Assembly (NCBI RefSeq): GCF_963576615.1
Contig: NC_088711.1
Coordinates: 9,728,869-9,792,868 of the forward strand
Reading direction: 5' to 3'
Length of the DNA stretch: 64,000 nt
From: Watersipora subatra
Taxonomy: Eukaryota; Bryozoa; Gymnolaemata; Cheilostomatida; Watersiporidae
Part shown: piece by piece, positions 10,439 to 24,100 of the stretch
Numbering within the stretch: position 1 is the first letter of the stretch
Layout: the number at the start of each line of letters is the position of its first letter
The notes under the pieces: generated by a model
What the model saw: only the letters and a program-made list of their open reading frames with translations
Database searches by the model: none
What the model was told of the DNA's origin: nothing
Translations under genes and position numbers: made by a program

Positions 10439-13400
10439 ATGTTCAAAAGTGGTTCACTACCAGCTCTTCTCACGCTTGGTGTTTTCTTCACCTCTGGTGT
10501 GAGTAGCAAATGTGTCCCAATGCAATGGGAAGCATTTATTGCTGGCACTTCTTCTCAAGTTCAAGAAGGCAAGTTGCAGGTGTATGCGTTTGCTGGACGT
10601 TACGCGGCAGACTACAAACGCAATGCGGATTGGTTGTCCGAGTTGGTATATGAAGACGATAAGCTGATAGCCAACTATACCATGCTACGTAACGAGGTAT
10701 GTCATATTACACTTTTCGTGACACAGAATAATCTGCCAGATACAATATGAAACTAGCTCACTACTTCAGTGTTGAATTAGCTACCCACAAGCTTTCACAT
10801 AAAAGCTTTTGGGGCATGATAAACTGTGGCATCTTAAAATGTACGTATATTGAGCAAGTAGGAGAATGTTGCTGTTGAAATACGGTCTTTGCTGAAAAAG
10901 TTTTCTGGTTGTTTATGGTATAAAGATTTCAATATGGTTATTTTCAGAATGTCAGCTACTTTGTGGATGTACTGAATAAACGGTGCTACCCTCTGCCTCC
11001 AGGAAAAGTGAAGCAGTTGTGTACCGATTCGGGTAAGCAGTGATTTGTCCTTTCGGATGAGTTATTGACTACATCAGTGTTTTTTGTAGTGAAATTTGCC
11101 TTGCTTGAAGTGGTATGGTTCCACTTTATAGGCCCAAATAAACAGTCGATAGGTAGAATAACCCCTCTTGTTAATAAATTACTAATAGGCAGAACAATTT
11201 CCTACAAATAATAAACTCTTGGTGGTTGGGATAACTTTGATAATGAGTCTTGCAATATGAAATAGTTTGTAGTTATAAAATCAAAAGTCTAACACAAAGA
11301 TGTGTAATAATATACATAGCTGTTAGTTTTCTTATATTATAAAGTTCGCCCAAATTGAAGTAGTTTAGTTTTGTTTTCAGACTATAGATATACTAAAATA
11401 ACTCTTTTTTAATAACTGATTGATAGTTGGGATGACTGGCAATAGTAATTTGTTAATAAGCAGATAAATCCCCAAAATATGTAACTGCTAATAGGTGGCA
11501 TAACTCCTCACATACATCTCAAATATCAGCCATCTATGTATTATATCTCTTCTGCAATACGACACCTGCATCTCAGTAAGTACAAGTAGGGCAGCCACAA
11601 TAGTTAATGCTCAAAGCAAACTCCTAATAAAGACATTGTAATTCCTATAGTGTCTATTGTATGTCTACGTCTGTAGTGTCTATTGTATGTCTACGTCTGT
11701 AGTGTCTATTGTATGTCTACGAGGCTGCCTGCACAAGTGCTATGTAATATTATATGTCACGCAGCAATGTTATGTGAGATTGACCAGCGTGGCATTTATA
11801 CCGGTTCTAAGGCTACTTTAGATAACTGCTTGTCATCAAAGGCTAGCACTTGAGCCTGTCAAAGACATCGTGTATGCCTCCCTGTCTTAAACCTCTCTTA
11901 AATATTTACCTTGGAAAATATGCTCTGTTATGCAGCTTCTGATATGGTCCATATTTGTCACGGCTGTGCGGAGCTTGAATGTGAATCCGTATAATTTACC
12001 TGCTTGATCAATTTGCTTTCTGTTCTAGTCTTATACAATCGAAATGTAAGCTACAAACTTTTCCTGTCCAACGGCTATTTATATTTTATAACTGTATGTT
12101 CACCTATCACACTGTAAGTGATAAATGTATAATAGGTAACTGTATATTCACCTACTGTAAGTGATAAATGTATTGGTAATTGTATATTCATCTACTGTAA
12201 GTGATAAATGTATTGGTAACTGTATATTCACCTACTGTACTGCAAGTAATAAATTTATTGGTAACTGTATATTCACCTAGTGCACTGTAAGTGGTAAATG
12301 TATTGGTAACTGTATATTAATCTACTATAAGTGATAAACATATTTATCTGGATAGTAAATATATCACTGCAGCTGAGTTGAAGTATCTTATCTCTTGGAC
12401 ACTTGGTGATCAGATGACAGACACGTATGCATATAATACAGAAGACAGAAAGGGTTCAATGACTTACCTCAGAGATACCTTCATTCCAATTGGACAATCT
12501 TTTCAGCAAGAGATATCAGGAGGTAAGTACAGTTATGTACTAATGACTTTGCTCAGTATATTTGGCTAAAACAAAACTTTTGAATGAAAAATGATTAAAA
12601 TTTAACTGATGAATATTGTAACCAAACGTTACTTCTGTTTTTATTTTAAACTACTCTACTTATTGTGGGTTTTTAGCCAATAAGAGAAAGAGTTGGACTA
12701 TTTTTGATCACAGTTTTACGAAAATTAAGTTTTGATTATTTATGAGTTGTGAACATTTTATAAATAGCAAAACTTTACAAAACATTGGGAAAGTATGCGA
12801 AATATTTTTTTAAAATAAATAGCAGATTACCACTAAAATATCACTTACAATCATAAATTCTCAAAACATGTAAATAGTATCTTCTGGAACCAAAGGTTGG
12901 CTGCATGAAGCACTTTCTATTTACATGTAGGTATTAGGGCTGCTTAATGTAATGATCTCGGTCAGTTGGACAGGCTGTGCGTGTCTACTACCAATTTAGA
13001 CAAAACATTATTTTATGAATATAAATATTGCAAATATATATCTTGTGCTATTTAGCCAAACATGCCAAAATAGTTGCAGGACATTGGAGGTTAAATGTAA
13101 TAACTTGTAGAAACAATTGAACTTAGGCTCTGTGAAAACCAACTGAAGCATTGATTTAGACATGGGCATTTATATAGATATGAACATCATCTGCGACAGT
13201 AACATTGACTTTAACATAAACATTGACTTAGGCATCAATACTATTTTTGTCATAGACACCGACTTTGACAAGAACATTAACTTAGAGATTTAGACAATGA
13301 CATTGACTCAGACATAAACATTGACTTAGATATAATTAGTGACTTATATACATGTATTGATGTCTGGTCCAGCCAAGACATGTATGTGATCCAAACTATT

Positions 13401-13622
13401 GTAACAATCAATTTAATAAAAGGGTCGTTGAGGATTTTTAGAAATAAAACAAAATTGTTATTTAAATCTGTGAATATAAAGTCTGATCAAACCACTCACA
13501 CCATGCTTTGTCTAATGCTTTTAGTTCACCAGCAAATCTCCCTGCAGTTTGGGAACCTGACAGCTACTATCCCGGATCCAAGTGTGTTTGACATTCCAAG
13601 TTTTTGCTCAAAGCGCAATTGA
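10439..13622 (+). CDS. Ependymin-related secreted glycoprotein (EPDR/MERP family)
   Basis: Four coding exons: 10439-10696, 10948-11032, 12373-12522 and 13525-13622. All junctions are GT-AG, phases agree, and the total is 591 nt (196 aa plus stop), close to the usual length of this family. Residues 1-24 form a signal peptide (a hydrophobic LPALLTLGVFF core). The mature part starts near KCVPMQWEA and has cysteines near residues 25, 99, 111 and the C-terminus. The end, DPSVFDIPSFC, is the family's diagnostic C-terminal motif. Three N-glycosylation sequons are seen (NYT, NVS, NLT), two of them adjacent across the exon 1/2 boundary. Ependymin-related proteins are secreted or lysosomal glycoproteins that bind calcium or hydrophobic ligands; the ligand here is unknown. 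The ATG at 10439 is chosen because it opens the signal peptide. The upstream in-frame codons lack an ATG. A polyadenylation signal lies at 13724. UBASH3 converges from the other side. Confidence 0.9.
11645..11721. repeat. 26-bp tandem repeat, 3 copies
   Basis: The unit tagtgtctattgtatgtcta plus cgtctg is repeated three times, the last copy partial, inside intron 2 of the ependymin-related gene. Confidence 0.85.
12085..12345. repeat. About 40-bp degenerate tandem repeat, 5-6 copies
   Basis: Repeats of 'ggtaactgtatattcaccta' followed by 'ctgtaagtgataaatgtatt' occur in intron 2 of the ependymin-related gene, just before exon 3. Each copy carries a donor-like 'ctgtaagtg'. Confidence 0.85.
13180..13345. 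repeat. Degenerate 'acattgactta' repeats
   Basis: About eight loosely spaced copies of an 'acattgacttagacataa'-like motif lie in intron 3 of the ependymin-related gene. They look like a decayed minisatellite. Confidence 0.6.
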
Positions 13623-15104
13623 TCATTTTTAAATATCAATGTATTTTCAAAGACATCATTTCTGTGACCTTCTGTCAAAGTCACCTTGCGCAAATGGAGT
13701 TTGTCATAACTTCAGTATGTTGAAATAAAATTAAATGCGCAAATTAATTCCTTGAAATTGTGTGTGATTAACAATCAGAACTACATTTGATACTGATAGT
13801 GTAAATGAGACTATGGCGACCTTCATTCATAAGTCTCTGCAACAAGAATGAAATTTCATGAGGTGAGCTTGCTGTTTACCTATAGAGCAATGTATTATCA
13901 AATATAGTGACCTACAGTTATACGCCACAGACTTTCATTAGCGTGGTTACCTTGAGGTTAACAGGTAGCTTTACAATCTAGAAACTTCAAGCATAGCTTG
14001 CATTAAGTTAAACCTCAAATTACTTACAAACCTTTGAAAGTATTTTAGTCATTTTAAGGCTGGCTGAACATCAGCAAAATGTTTATAGTAAGTTTTTACA
14101 AAAATCTTACTTTTTATTGAGGAGTTGTCCTTTCGTGCAAAAATTAATTATTGCGATAAATTTTGTTCTTTTGTAACAGCTAATATTTTGTACAAACGAG
14201 ACAATAAAATCGACAAAAAAACAAAAGCAATTGAAATGTTAATAGCTTCAAGGATATTAACATTCTCCAACATACATTTATGTTGCGATTTGGCAGATAT
14301 ATGAATGTCGCTTTGAGTAGAAAATAGACTCCGATATACAATGTCTAGCAAGAAATGAAGCGATTTTATGACATATTATATTGGCTATAAACCACTAGCA
14401 CCATCAGTTCATAGACAAAGCCATGAATATTAAACGTTAACATAAATTGCAGTAGATTAGAAATTATGATGGCTAAAAATTGCTAATCATAATAACACAG
14501 ATTTTGTATTCAAGTTACATGTATATAAAGTGAGACGGCATATAATAGACGAGTATAAAACACATGAGACATATTCAATAACTAAATTAAAATGTTCAAT
14601 GAACAGCTAGCATTACCAATAAGGAAAATGTGCTTTTGGAAGAAAATCTAATATACAAAATATAGACCGACACAGAAAAGTAAACTGCAAGTAGAAATAT
14701 AGAGAATATAAAACATGACAGAGCCTAAAAACACATGAGCGTATTTGCCTTGCACAGCAAGTGGTAGAATAACAGAAGTCAAGGCATGTAGACTTAAAAC
14801 ACTTCCAATCTATGCATAGTTGAAGTCTACGTTAGGGGCAAGAGCAAGGGTTGGACTAATTTAACATTAGCACCTTCAAGCCAGCTCTGGGCTCAACAAA
14901 ATAAAGACATTTGAAAATCCTGCGGGTTATTTATCGTCTTTTAACATTTATCAACTTCAAAAAAGTTCCGCTTGCAGCTACACACTCATAGATTTAAATG
15001 CAATGTTCTGATACGGATGAATTCCTGTGATGAGAGACACAAACACGTCACTTGTCCTGGAGTTTCATACAAAAAACAATTGAGCGGTTTTGTTCGAGAA
15101 GACA
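13623..15104. other. Convergent intergenic region with 3' UTRs
   Basis: This lies between two genes that point at each other. It must hold the 3' UTR of the ependymin-related gene (AATAAA at 13724-13729) and that of UBASH3 on the minus strand. A candidate minus-strand AATAAA is at 14113-14118, almost 1 kb past the UBASH3 stop. No further gene is supported; the 67-codon minus frame at 14148-14351 has no recognisable feature. Confidence 0.6.
13724..13729 (+). terminator. Polyadenylation signal AATAAA
   Basis: A canonical hexamer lies about 100 bp after the stop codon of the ependymin-related gene on the same strand. The spacing fits a short 3' UTR. Confidence 0.6.
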
Positions 15105-18100
15105 TTATGAACTGAGAGGAGCCATCAGCTTAATATCAAACTTCTTGTTGTCCAAATGCCAGAGCTTGGGAATGGGTGGAGTGCAGGCTGTCCAAACACC
15201 GTCAACCTTTGATGCGAGTATCGGTTCACAAAAAGGTACCTTATTGACAAAGGCTACAAACTCTCTTTGGGGTAATGCTGGCTTTTTGGCGAGCTTGCGA
15301 ATGCACACTTCTGGGGTGGCCGCGTGGCCCAGCAATAGCACACATCCACCTGTCGATGTATTAGAGCATGGAGCACTGGATTCACAGCAATTTATACCAA
15401 AGCAAAGCATCAGCTGAATTACACTTTGAAAGGTTAAAATAGAAGAAATTTAGACATGAATCATGTGCACATTTCACTTAAAAAACATAAAAGGGGTGAA
15501 ATAAGATGAGAAACCACAACATGAGGTCAGATAGTATGAGGAGCCATAGTATGAGCACAAACAACATGGAAACCTACAGATTAAGACCAGATAGCACAAG
15601 AACTCATAGAAAACAGTCAAATATAATGAGCCTAAGAAATGTGATCATATTGCATGAGGATCTAACTGATGATGTGAGGTAGCATGATGACCTATGTGTA
15701 GTAGATGATGTCAGATAGCATGAGGACCTAGAGAATATCAGATAGCATGAGGACCCGGAGATTGAAGCTGTACAACATGAAAATGCAGAGTATATGTTAC
15801 TCACCTCCTCTGCTATGCTTTTCTATAACTGACTGACAGAATTTAAAGCTTCTTTCGTAATATCCATCGAGACTCTCCATCAGATCAAAGGCCAGCATCT
15901 CCGATTTATAGCTAGCATCTGGAGAACAGAAATTAGAGAGTAACCATAGTGAAAATGAGCTGAAACAGGTTGATTGCAACATCATGCGACTTTACTTGAT
16001 GGCACCACGATGGCGAGCTAAAGACAAGATAATAGGTGCATGTGGTGAAACACTGACCGATATGGAAGCCTTGTTCCTTGAGATCTATGGGAGGAATAAA
16101 GGTAGGAAGTATATTGTGCCACCTGTTCCATTCAAATAGACAGTTTTCTATTTTAATTTCTGGTCTCTTTTCCATACTCAATCCTACAAGAAATGGATAC
16201 GATACACATACTGGAAAGCCAGAGAAAGCCTTAGTCCTCTATTTGAAGAGAAATCTAACTTGGGATATCTCGATCGGGAGTCTCCCTTTTGACTTGGGAT
16301 AGCCCTATGAAAAGTCCCCTACTTGACTAGGATTAGCTCTATTTGGAGCCATTGTTTTACTTAGGATACCTCTATAGAAAACCATCTTGTAGATGTAAGG
16401 AAATGTGAGTGTAACAAAGAATGGTTCACCTACATAATACACCTATGTAACTCAGGTACGTTGCATTATTAGAGGGTGCACAGCAAGATCTCGGTAACCA
16501 TTTGACACAGGTATGTTGAAAAGTGGTTTTTATCGATGTACCATCATTGCACTCTTTGTACAGAAGTGCCACCTTTATGTTTTTTCAAGCTTCCAACAAC
16601 GACATGGGAAACATTATAATTCTATGACTAATACCGGTTGTCTCGCTTGAGCATTAGTTATACTTTGACGTCATGTTGATCACCATTTGTCGATGGGGAT
16701 TCCTAGCTTTGGCCGATACACCAGCCTCTTCGACTGAATTTTTGACATGCCATCATCTAACGATAGCTTAGTGAAAGTAAATTTTGCTTGATTTTCTGTG
16801 GCTACCAAGTTAAGAAGCAGTTACGCATTTAAGAAAGACTTCATCGTCCAAGTAATCCGGTCTGACTTGGTATACAGAAACTGTGCCAGTGCATAGGCGA
16901 TATGATGCATGCTCAACCACATATATGAGATAGGTTGGACACATGCGCATCAAAAGAGAGGACCTATGTAGGTCAGGAATCTATTAATAATGCATTAAAG
17001 AGAGGAAATTATTGCGTGTGAAAAGCATACATTTACTATAAAATATAACAGAACAGCATTAATCAGTTGAGTGGTAACAGGAAGTAATGATACGTACTCT
17101 TTACAATGATGTCGGCAGTCTCCACGCATCGAAGAGAAGGTGATGAGTATACGGCGTTGACCTTGAGAGATGAGCTGGATAAAGCCTTACCTATGTAACA
17201 AATACAACAAGTAGCAAATACTAGTACATTGGCTCGGTGCAAGTGCGTCCTGACACCAGGAACTTATGAAACACGATGGTGGCAGTCGGTTAGCTTCCCA
17301 TCACACTAATGTAATATTAATACAACTCCAGTATGACTATCTATCTTATCTATGAGTAACTGATTGCATTGACTCACTTACCTAACACTATCTATTCAGT
17401 GCCTTTGCAAGTCATGTAGGTATGGAATTGCTTTAAATAATAAGCATATATTAGAGTAATCCCACGACCAAACAAGAGTGAAACGATTGATTGGGAGAAT
17501 TATGATAAATGCACATGTGCACACAACTCCCGAAAAATTATCCGTTAACTGCCGTCACCAAACCCTTGCAACTAAATCCTATCAGCAAATTTAACTATTT
17601 TTCAGTAAAGTCGTTTAAGTATAATAATGATACAAAACGCATATAAACCTATTTAAATATGTTACCAAGTCTTTGAAAGGTTACCGCAAATTCCTAAAAC
17701 TAACCCATCTCATCGGATTCTACACAAATAGACAGACTTTTTTGGACGAAAGTTGCCACAAAACGCTTGAAAAGCTTGGATTAATAATAGTTAAGACCGG
17801 AAATTGAAACGCCGGGCGACAGAGAATAGAACGATAAAGTCTTGCGCGTTTCACGAAAAAAAACGTGCACTTTTCACCAGTCTATAGCATTGTCGAATTA
17901 CCGAAGGTTTCGGCAATTAACATAGGAGTACAGAAATCGTTTCATTCTTGCCGATTTCAATTTTTTCATTTTCAATTTCATTTGCCGACATATTTGAATA
18001 CTTTCGCATTCTAACTGATGTCCAACGCAGCGTCAGTAAAGCAAATGACGATGATATTTTTTTAACGTTTCTTATGAGATTATTACAATAATTAATTATA

Positions 18101-21100
18101 AGTTTGGATGACTACGGAACAATGACTACGTAGTACAGATTTTCTAAAAATCTATATGAATATCACAACTTCGTGATATTGTTAGCTATGCCGTTTTGAA
18201 ATGTAAAAAAAATTGTGCTTTGGTTTTATATTATTACTATATAAATAATATTGGTTATTCTAATAATATCAGTGCATTTTACTTCTAATACTGGCCAATA
18301 TTGCATTTCTCTTTTTGCAGAAGAGATATAAACATATAATCTTTTCCTTTCATTATTGCTATTTGTTGTATATAATAACACCCACACCCAGTACATTACA
18401 GCTACCATTGCAGTTATCCTATTTGACTGCTAATATTGCATTTCTCAACCATCAGTACCCTTTCTTTTTCCAATATCACTTTGGTCGTGGGCTGTATGAC
18501 AGTGGAATTTCTAGTAAACTATAATCATCATTTCTTTAATATGAGCATTAATTACTATCTTAACTGTGGAAATTCATGGTCCTTCTTTAACCATTCTCAT
18601 AGATGATGTTATTGATCTAGTCAATCTTTATGATTGACTAGATGTCGGCAATCTTTATGATTGACTAGCACAAAAAGGGGCGTGGCCTAGACGCTCCTTG
18701 TTGGCACCGGAAACGCTCGTTGTTATCACTCTAGGGGGAGATAACTCTATGATCTAGACATCCACAAAAAATGTAGAAAAATGGGAGCGAACACATTGGA
18801 ACAAAAAACTAAAAGAAACTAAAAAAACCAAAGCTTGAAAAAACTAGGAAGCCGTCTCGTAACTATTGTGATAATGAAACAAAATTATAAGATAGCAAAT
18901 ATAAAAACAAAAATATGGAAATAAGCTAATTTAATGCTCCATTAGAATAAGTTAGACTAGCTCAGTTATCTCTAGCATCTCTACCTACACACTGCACTCT
19001 CCTGCTCCGCCAAAGCTACACCTCCGTTCGTCTGTCGCTAATGTAAATGGAAAATCACAAAAGATCTCCTTTTATTGAGTATTTCTTTACTAGTTTAGCT
19101 TCTTACATATAGTTTATAGTAAGCTATAGTGTATAGTATAAACTACAGTTAAATATAGTTTATGTTAAACTATATTTTTACATTTTGTTTTCGACATTGT
19201 TTTATATAATGCATTTACGTTAATGCTATATGCAACTACCTAAGTATTTATCACTGCATTTTTAGTCCATAGATTTTACATACGAATAAAAGCATACGAG
19301 GGATTTGACATACGAAGCATTGCAATGAATTAACTTGGCATGTCCCGATTTGACTATCTATGTATAATCTCAAATATATTTAGACATGATACTAATAATA
19401 TGATACAATGCAGATGAGTCTTCCATCCATCAACATAAGTAGACGAAACAAACTTACAGATGAGCAAAGAAAAGCTTTCAAGTCATGCGGCTTGTGAATG
19501 CTTACCAATCAACTTTGCCTGAAGTCGCCCAACCTCGGTGATCGGTGGGTCACGACCAAAGTCGACAATAGACCGTCTCTTAACATAGCGATCAGGCATG
19601 TTGAGATTGAACCGCTTCAACAGCTTCTCTACAAAGATATACAAGACATAAAAGCGTTACCACTCAACACCTCACAAGCAACTGTCAAAGAAAAACACAG
19701 AAAATTTGTAGCGCTTTGTATCCATGAAAGTCCTAGAAAATTCTACTGTAGATTAAAGAGTTGATTATTTTTAATGCTTCCATATGATAATTTCGGTTAG
19801 TTGTCTCGCCACAGCAACTTCACCCTTTCACACATCAATATGCCAAGGCCAGCTAAAGTTTTTACCCTTTCCGGAATCTTCAAAACAGCTGTTCACCCAA
19901 TCTTTGCCCATCACAGCATCGACTCTTTCGGCATGCCGTACGAACAGAATGCTCAACTCTCCATGAGACTGTAAAATAAATTAAATGGATTCACATACTG
20001 CACTAAGAAAAATTTGTAAGCAATAGAGGTTCTAGTCTTAGCCATATCGCAGCCAACAATACTAACAGAACACTATCACTGGGTTTCCATACTTCAAAGC
20101 GACTCAGAGTTGACTTCTGCCGACGAATTTGCACTCTACTGCTTCAACGATTCGGAGTTGCACTTTACCAATTTTTCCAAGACTAGTAATGTATTCCTCA
20201 AAGCAGAACTTGTTAAAGTAGACTCACTTTCGGGTCATGGTCACTTTTCAGTTCACGCTTCGTGCACTTGTTGCACTAGTTCAGCCAGGATACTCGATCA
20301 GAACTTTCATTACTATTAATAATATTAATATTTCTCCATTACAAGACAGCAAAAGAATTTACTACCTGCTATACAGTTATTACTTCAAAAGTTACTACTC
20401 GTTGTTACTGAACAACAATCGCTCTTAGTAAAAAAACTTTTTTCAGGCTAAAAGAATTAAGCTTAGGAAGAGGTAGGTTTAGTCATTTCATGAATAAGGT
20501 GTTAAAATAAATAAAAAGGTAATTATCTCACCACCGTCGCATGAGCAACCTCTCATTAGCAATAGTAGTTAGAATATACCAGCGTGGTAGTGTGATGAAA
20601 TGCGCCGAGCGCCTTTTACCTCCACTGGGCAGAGCTCAACTAGGCACGTATTATTGATTTGAATCCATCAGCAGTGCGCTTTTCTGTTACGTCAAATAGT
20701 AGTTTCACTGTGAATGCCTTCCCACAAATTTGGCAAAACGAAATGGCGGCAAACCTGTTTGGATTTTACCGTTTCTATGATTCGGAGTGGAAAAAACTCC
20801 AAATCCATTCGAAGCATGGAAACCCAGTAATTGTGACTAAGAAGATGAAAGTACGGCCACTTACTGGGCAGTTAGAATGTTTGCCATCGGGAGAACCATT
20901 GCATGGCATGTTTTCATAGAGGCAGACTACTTTTTCCATGTCCGACTTGGATATCATAGGAATTGACCTTGGAGTAATAAAAACCGATATAAATATTGAT
21001 TAAACTTACAAGACGAAAACTTAAACTTATTTGGTTACTTTGAAATATTGTAATAGCAACATAACACGGGTTTTTAATTAATTCCTAAATATGACTAGCG

Positions 21101-24100
21101 CTCTTGAGACAAAACCGATGGTCACACTCGAGTCATCTCAAGAGTAAACATTTAAAAGATTCTGTGAAGCTGAAGTTCTTCAAAACAAATATGTTACCTG
21201 CTGTTTGTACTCTTTGTTTATATAAGAGCTGGGTATAAAATGCTGTCTCACAAGCCCTAGACATGCCATTTCGTTGTCAAGAATTTCTACCCAATAACAT
21301 TGAGCCACAGAGGAGAAGGAAAACGTCAAATCAACTCACTTCACCAGGGTCCATATCTTGTGTTCAGCACCACTCTTAACGGTATAGTTGCCAGGAAACT
21401 GGCCAATGACACCGTTTTTCGTAGAGAAACCAGTGTACCAGCCATCAATGCTGTTCTTTATCGAGTCTGGCTCCGTAAGAATTATGTCGCCAACTTCAAG
21501 ATTGATTTCATCATGCTGCGTAGACTTGTACTCATGCGTAACTTCCCTCAGCTGCGACATAGAAAAGTGAGGTGAGGTTGTCGAGTATTGAAATGATAAT
21601 GATTAAATCAGTTATAAGATTTGGTTACTTTGAAATATTGTAATAGCAACATAACACGGATTGTAACAACAGCATCAGGAGCATTAAGCCTCAGTTCTAT
21701 GTCAAGAACTTTGGTTCAGGGGCAGAGCAACCGAATTTTGACCGATATCAACAGCTTGCTACTTAGCTAGCATTTAGTAAACATAGACAAGGCTACGTAC
21801 AAACGATATGCTTAGATACATCAACAGTACAACTGGTTGGTGCACACATACACCAAACACTTGAAATATTATTCTAACTTAGTGAATTACTCTGCATTCC
21901 AATACAAAGTTGTTGATTTTATAATGATATTCAAAATGAGCAGAATTTATCGCAAAACACCTTCATTCAAATAGAACCTGCTCAAGAGAAGTACAAATGG
22001 TGAATATACTTTTACCTGTGTTCAAGGAGGTAAAGACCTGGCTACACACAATGAGATATTTGCATATAACATTTAATTGCATATTTGCATTTAGATATTT
22101 GCGAGCACCGGTGCTACTAACCGATGTGTCAGGTAGGCAAATAAATTGATAGCTAGTCTCAGTGGTGTGAAGGCCATAACATCCTTGGATTTTCCATTAC
22201 TGTTATTGAAGTATCATCAACAGTTATTAGTTCATATGGTATCGTCAACATAGTTATTTCTTGAAACGGTATCGAAAGGTGTCAGGGTGGCCTAGTGGTA
22301 GTGCCTTTGATTGTTAACCATAGGGTTGGTGGTTCAAGTCCTGCTTAATACCAATCTGACAAAAAGCTCTCAGCAAGCTTTCAACCATAAAATTGCTAGA
22401 TCTTTTGAACCTAGATCATAAGAGGCCCCGTGTACAGCACCTGACAATGTGGGCTTGTTAAAGATCCACTTTGTTAAAGTGAAATGGCTACCTGGCTCTG
22501 TCAGACTGGATGTGTTGCACTGGCATGCCTTCAAGTTAATCTGACAGTTCCGGAAGTGGTAGATACCAGATACTGAGAACTGTATCACCTCTTCTCTACT
22601 ATACTGCTCGACCCAAGCATGCATCGCTAAGATGGAAGTTGTTGGTTCCCGACAGACAGCGAGCCATATGGTATCGTCAACATAGTTATTACTTAATATG
22701 GTATCGCCAACAATTTGTAATAGCAATAATCTTCATACAGCATATTTCTGCCCAAGAAACTATATACATAATCTGATTTGAACTACGAAAAAACCTGTGC
22801 TTCACCAGATGTAATAACAGAGAATTAGCTGACAGGTTTTGTAAACAGTTATAATGTACACTAGTGGCTTTCACACATCTCTTAGAAGCGAGCATATCTT
22901 TGTCTATATATAAATAGTTGTTTATGCGAAATCCGATCGTCATTGTCATTCGAAAATGAATTTTATATGAAACCAGCTTGCGTTGGAAATGAATAAATAA
23001 AAATCGGCAGTATACTCATTGGAATAAATTGATTTACCTAATCATAGATGCATTGATCTTATCTTTACCGATGTGAACGCCATGTTAGTTTTGACAGAAT
23101 ACATTGATAATTTGTTGATGACGCATCGCTGATTCGTCGGCTACGCAGAAGACCCATTTCGTCCGTGTTCATAGCCAGTATTTTAGGATGTGTGTTTACC
23201 CCGCATGCCCAAGTAAGAATGTGGCTAGCTCGCATACACAGGCAAAGATACAAGGCTACCTGCAATAAGAATCATAATTTACCTCATGTGATGAAACTCT
23301 TCTGTCCCGCGAGTATAGCCTCAGCTCCCACTTACATTTGGCACTGGTATCTATCTTTGAGGCGAGATCCTCAATAACATTTTGATGCTCATCAGCAAAT
23401 CTATAAGCTAGTGACATGTGCATGTGTCTTGTATATGGCTCAATTACCACATCTGTAACAATAAGAGGAGACAACTTCTATTCATCCAAACAAACAGAAA
23501 ACTCAACTAAGATAATATTAGAAACGAAACAAAGAGCAATTAGTCGCTTTGTTCACTTGGAACTCTCGCTGTTCAAGTGCTTCTGCATTATCATACGAAC
23601 ATGGCACTTACCAATTTCCATCGCCTTTGCACATATTTCATCAGCCAAGTCATGAAGCGTATCATCGTCATGATCCGAGAGGAAAAGTCCAACGTACTTG
23701 TAGGCTGCATCGGTAAGTGACTGATATTCGAGCTCATATGACGACTGAACATTTACTGATGAGACGATGGTCGATTCAATAGTTTGCAATAGTTCCCTCA
23801 TCGCCCCATCGTACACCTGAACAGGAAGTCATTAATGAAGCGCTCGTGTCTTAGCAAAATAGATATGACTCAAAAATGGATTAGTTATTACCTAGCAAAG
23901 AACACAAAGTTGGTTGCGCAATAAATGTTTTAATGATTTATATATTCCAATATATAAATCATGCCACATTACTCAGAGTTGATGTTTTGACCATAAAATT
24001 GCTGAATCATTTGTGAGTCGTTTGGTCAACCCGTCACTTGCTACTTAAAAAACCTCAAATGTTCAGGAAATTAATTCTACAACTCCAACAAATACAAATA

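Noticed and set aside
15604-15804. Minus-strand SSCYL-repeat frame in the last UBASH3 intron
   Set aside because: Artefact of the degenerate repeats; it would break the phase between exons 13 and 14.
20659-20919. Plus-strand 86-codon frame
   Set aside because: It spans the end of the TIR element and the antisense of UBASH3 exon 7; no family features.
21300-21575. Plus-strand 91-codon frame
   Set aside because: It is antisense to UBASH3 exon 6 (SH3), whose minus-strand reading is clearly conserved.
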